Part shown: positions 14,992 to 17,420 of the stretch, piece after piece
Layout of the letters: every line of letters begins with the position of its first letter
Numbering within the stretch: position 1 is the stretch's first letter
DNA from: Candidatus Cloacimonetes bacterium 4572_55
Lineage (GTDB): Bacteria; 4572-55
Assembly: GCA_002084765.1 (NCBI GenBank)
Contig: NBMB01000069.1
Coordinates: 1-17,420, forward strand
Reading direction: 5' to 3'
DNA: 17,420 nt
Notes under the pieces: generated by a model
Told to the model about the DNA's origin: nothing
Database searches by the model: none
What the model saw: only the letters and a program-made list of their open reading frames with translations
Program-made: the position numbers and the translations under genes

Positions 14992-15019
14992 AATTAATAC
15001 GTCGAATAATTTTCTGCGC

Positions 15020-15547
15020 CTAAGCAATCCGGGCGGGAACCATTGCTCCTCGCCGGATCATAATCGCGCCGACTCCCAAAGTTAATAGTGCCAAGATGAT
15101 CATTCCCCACTCGCCCACAGTAGGTATGGAAGCCACGCCAAGCGCGGATATGGCTGCGCCAGACCCATTGAACGTTCCATTACCATTAACAAAAGTGGGT
15201 TGCGCCGGGGCCTCAATGCCTAAGCTCGCATCCCAAACTCGAAAGCTAATTGGATTTCCTGTTGTATACCCAGGTAACGGGGGTGAAGTAGACGCTCCAT
15301 GAGCTTGGAAAGTCAGCGGAAGTGTGTCTGTGTAAGTAATAGCACCGACGCACAAATTTCCGTCAAAAACACCAATTTCATCGCCAGATTCCAACGGTTG
15401 ACCCAATATGTCCGCAGTTTGGATTACGATTGGGCACAGGTTATAATTTGTTGTCGTATAAATAAAATGAATCGTTTGGGCATGACCCATGCCGCTGACG
15501 AATATCGCCAGCAAAAAAATTCCGAATATAAAAGAGACCTTTTTCAT
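15020..15547 (-). CDS. Small secreted protein with IPTL-CTERM-like sorting tail
   Basis: 175 residues. Signal peptide 1-23 (MKKVSFIFG... cleaved after GHA). The mature domain (about 24-135) contains GDEIGVFDGNLCVGAITYTD, DTLPLTFQAHG and NPISFRVWDAS, a beta-rich module also present once in the next protein upstream. The end has IPTVGEWG (141-148), a hydrophobic helix (about 149-164) and Arg165-Arg166, the tripartite layout of the IPTL-CTERM signal that is associated with exosortase-type processing. Val replaces the usual Leu of IPTL, and nine residues follow the Arg pair, slightly long. Predicted surface or exported protein; ligand unknown. AAGGAG precedes ATG by 5 bases and a strong terminator follows. 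It lies 113 bases after the T9SS-type gene on the same strand. Confidence 0.85.
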   Translation of the reverse strand: MKKVSFIFGIFLLAIFVSGMGHAQTIHFIYTTTNYNLCPIVIQTADILGQPLESGDEIGVFDGNLCVGAITYTDTLPLTFQAHGASTSPPLPGYTTGNPISFRVWDASLGIEAPAQPTFVNGNGTFNGSGAAISALGVASIPTVGEWGMIILALLTLGVGAIMIRRGAMVPARIA

Positions 15548-15598
15548 TAAAACTCCTTATCTAAATTAACTATAAAACAATCGAATTTCACACCTTTG

Positions 15599-15627
15599 GA
15601 CAGGGCTTGGGCATTCCAAACCCTGTC
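15599..15627 (-). terminator. 12-bp hairpin after the T9SS cargo gene
   Basis: In minus-strand RNA GACAGGGUUUGG pairs fully with CCAAGCCCUGUC (one G-U pair) around a 5-base loop. The G-U pair is only possible in that direction. It starts 33 bases after the stop at 15661. No T tract follows (CCAAAGG), so it may be a leaky terminator or an mRNA 3'-end stabiliser between two genes for related exported proteins. Confidence 0.5.
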
Positions 15628-15660
15628 TATTTCATATCAGTCCAAACAAGTTTAAATAAG

Positions 15661-17420
15661 TTATCGCAGAAGCGCCATCCGCTTGGACTGGGTGGTTCCC
15701 ATGGCTTCCAATTGATAAAAATAGATACCAGACGAGACGGCTTCTCCTTGATTATTCTTTGCGTCCCAGGTCACGTTATGTTCGCCCGCGACGTGACTCT
15801 CATCAGTCAGGGTGCGAATAAGTTGCCCGTTTATGTTATAAATTTGCAACGTGACATGACCAGCCACTGGAATCTCATAATGAATCGTCGTGGATGGGTT
15901 AAATGGATTGGGATGGTTTTGATCCAACTGCAAGCTATAACTTGCAACCTCATCGTCGATTGATAACAGATCCGCATCCAAAGTGGCAATGGAATAGAGG
16001 TCGGACTCATATACCGCCGCGTTATTCTCGAAAAACAGCTCCATATCCTCTTCTAAGCCGCTCTCATGCCGCCAGACTTTCAAGATAATCGACTCGCCCG
16101 AGTCATAACCATCTTTGATATCCGTGATGGAATCGTCAGTCCAGCCCACAACGCTAAAGGGTAGACGATCCTGCCAGACAGATGCGCCAATGCAGAAGAG
16201 TTCCCCGTCTCGCTGGGCAAAAATCCCGACCTCGTCGCCTTCTGTCAACTCCAATTCCTCAATGCTATGATCCAGAAATAGGACAGGATAATAATAATTG
16301 GACTCGTGGAAGGTGAAATGCTCCGTCGCCCGAATCTCATCCTCTTCCTGATCCGCGATTGTCCCCCTCGATGACGAATAGGTCAATGTGTCGATTGCGC
16401 TTACATAGACTCGGTAACCATTCCCGGGGGACATCGTCAAGGTATTAATAACGCCAGGTATGTAAAGTCCGGAGCCAAATCCCTCAGCATATATCAAGTT
16501 CCCGCTAATGTCTGCAAGCGCGACATTAGCCGACATGGACGAGGCACCATAATAAGGAATCCAATTCCAGCCCGTAGTTAATGGTATTGGGGTAGTCGGA
16601 TCAATTGCCGATCCAGTCGTGGGCAGAAGCTGACTCTGTCCAAATGAGGAATGCACCATATACATTGTGGTATAATCCCAATTACCGGATGGCATTATAT
16701 AAGGAGGCATGAAAAATCCTCCTACCCATTGGACCACGTCATAATCGTGTCCTGTCCAGATAGTCGCCATCGAAGTATTTGCAAAATTATTAGATGGACA
16801 TATCCAATTCCACGCATTAATCGGGAGAGAAATTCCATTCAACGTCGTGAATGTCGAATCAGCACCGTAAGCCGTTCCAGCGTCGTTTGTGGCATAAGCC
16901 CGCACATGGTAGGTCCCGCCGACTGCCAGACCCGTAATATTGGATGTGAAAGCTCCAGTGGCATCCACCGTCCCTTCGGTTGTGCAATCGTCGGTAATTT
17001 CTGGAGTGCCAGTCGTATTCCAGCACACGCCATGTTGCGTAGGATTGGGAACGCCGAGAGAGGTAATATCGCCATGACCTGTTGCCGTTGTCCCGGTAAT
17101 ATCGGTCGCGGCTCCAGTGGTGACTGTAGGCAACGCCAGCGTTGTGAATGTCACATCAGCACCGTAAACTGTGGTATCAGCGTTGACAGCGTAAGCCCGC
17201 ACATGATAGGTTGTGCTATCTGTCAGACCCGTAATAGCGACTGTAAAAGCTCCTGTCGCAACCGTTCCGGTGGCTGCGAGATGAGAGTGAGAGACGGAAG
17301 TGTCAGGATCCGCAGTCGTTCCCCAGCATATACCGCGCTCCGTAGCGTTAGGATTACCGAGATCAGTGACATTGCCATTCCCCGTTGCCGTAGTATCGGT
17401 AATAGCGGTCGCGGCTCCAG
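15661..17420 (-). CDS. Large secreted repeat protein with T9SS type A sorting domain, 5' partial
   Basis: The frame is open through the right edge, so only the C-terminal 585 residues are seen; the GTG at 17202 is an internal Val (TYHVRAYAVN) and not a start. In order: fibronectin-type-III-like repeats of about 100 residues, each with a G-V/I-C-W motif and ending TYHVRAYA.N (bases 16850-17420); a Trp-rich module of about 150 residues (LPINAWNWICP to GNGYRVYVS); a module with GDEVGIFAQRDGELFCIGA that is related to the next protein downstream; and a C-terminal ~85-residue T9SS type A sorting domain with NHPNPFNPSTTIHYEI, GHVTLQIYNINGQLIRTL and SGIYFYQLEA. Such proteins cross the outer membrane by the type IX system and are anchored or released after tail cleavage. 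Its ligand or substrate is unknown; no catalytic domain is visible in this part. Confidence 0.92.
   Translation of the reverse strand, partial: GAATAITDTTATGNGNVTDLGNPNATERGICWGTTADPDTSVSHSHLAATGTVATGAFTVAITGLTDSTTYHVRAYAVNADTTVYGADVTFTTLALPTVTTGAATDITGTTATGHGDITSLGVPNPTQHGVCWNTTGTPEITDDCTTEGTVDATGAFTSNITGLAVGGTYHVRAYATNDAGTAYGADSTFTTLNGISLPINAWNWICPSNNFANTSMATIWTGHDYDVVQWVGGFFMPPYIMPSGNWDYTTMYMVHSSFGQSQLLPTTGSAIDPTTPIPLTTGWNWIPYYGASSMSANVALADISGNLIYAEGFGSGLYIPGVINTLTMSPGNGYRVYVSAIDTLTYSSSRGTIADQEEDEIRATEHFTFHESNYYYPVLFLDHSIEELELTEGDEVGIFAQRDGELFCIGASVWQDRLPFSVVGWTDDSITDIKDGYDSGESIILKVWRHESGLEEDMELFFENNAAVYESDLYSIATLDADLLSIDDEVASYSLQLDQNHPNPFNPSTTIHYEIPVAGHVTLQIYNINGQLIRTLTDESHVAGEHNVTWDAKNNQGEAVSSGIYFYQLEAMGTTQSKRMALLR
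16850..17420 (-). repeat. Tandem ~300-base repeats encoding fibronectin-III-like domains
   Basis: Shared strings recur at a spacing of about 297-303 bases: CGGTCGCGGCTCCAG at 17103 and 17406, CAGCACCGTAA near 16860 and 17157, and AAGCCCGCACATG in both units. They code for domains of 99-101 residues. More copies probably lie beyond the right edge. Confidence 0.8.

Larger units (their letters stand above)
14510..15019. other. 510-base intergenic region with two unrelated short repeats
   Basis: No protein gene was found. From high to low coordinates it holds the terminator of the IPTL-CTERM-like gene, an array of 10-base AGTCACAGAG units (14811-14850), an array of CGCAGATT-containing units (14651-14718), and the promoter region of the acyl-CoA dehydrogenase gene. 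Bases 14852-14950 show nothing recognisable. Confidence 0.6.

Noticed and set aside
17202-17202. GTG as the start of the T9SS-type protein
   Set aside because: The reading frame continues upstream in the same repeat pattern to the window edge, and this GTG encodes the Val of the repeated TYHVRAYA motif.

Overview
The window most likely comes from an uncultured bacterium of the FCB-type lineages (Calditrichota/KSB1, Zixibacteria, Cloacimonadota and relatives). This is inferred from protein style only: a secreted protein with an Asn-Pro-Phe-Asn-Pro type IX secretion (T9SS) tail, a giant two-component-type beta-propeller fused to an RsbU/SpoIIE phosphatase, and disease-free housekeeping genes mixed with accessory ones. 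No rRNA, tRNA, CRISPR array or transposase was seen, so the taxon is not fixed.

Layout. Bases 1-2550 (+) hold the 3' part of an Eco57I/TaqI-like type IIG restriction-modification gene. Its last codons run into an integron attC-like inverted repeat (2457-2552). Next come a broken class III nucleotide cyclase N-terminus (2610-2885, +), an inverted repeat at its broken end, and a low-coding stretch (2886-3338) with one tiny possible ORF on the minus strand. Bases 1-3300 look like an accessory, recombined segment.

From 3339 to the end all real genes are on the minus strand. Reading along that strand (high to low coordinates): a secreted, repeat-rich T9SS cargo protein that enters from outside the window (17420-15661); a small secreted protein with an IPTL-CTERM-like tail and a related domain (15547-15020); a repeat-bearing spacer (14510-15019); a VLCAD/ACAD9-like acyl-CoA dehydrogenase (14509-12482); a coiled-coil PD-(D/E)XK nuclease-like protein (12363-11695); a secreted protein of unknown role (11664-10810); a tight sensor run made of a propeller-SpoIIE phosphatase (10684-7169), an HD-GYP c-di-GMP phosphodiesterase (7159-5348) and RadC (5340-4651); a small acidic protein (4585-4244); and nadC (4178-3339).

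How they may work together. The phosphatase and HD-GYP genes are separated by only 9 bases and HD-GYP and radC by 7, so they are probably one transcript. Both of the first two are membrane sensors with extracytoplasmic input and signalling output: one would act on an anti-anti-sigma factor and the other would remove c-di-GMP. The two secreted proteins at the right share a domain but carry different C-terminal sorting signals. The nuclease-like gene and the following secreted gene share an identical 19-base leader. The most notable points are the restriction gene whose normal C-terminus seems replaced by an attC-like site, its AT-rich specificity segment, and the paired secreted proteins with two sorting systems. 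No clearly complete new defence or signalling system could be demonstrated.
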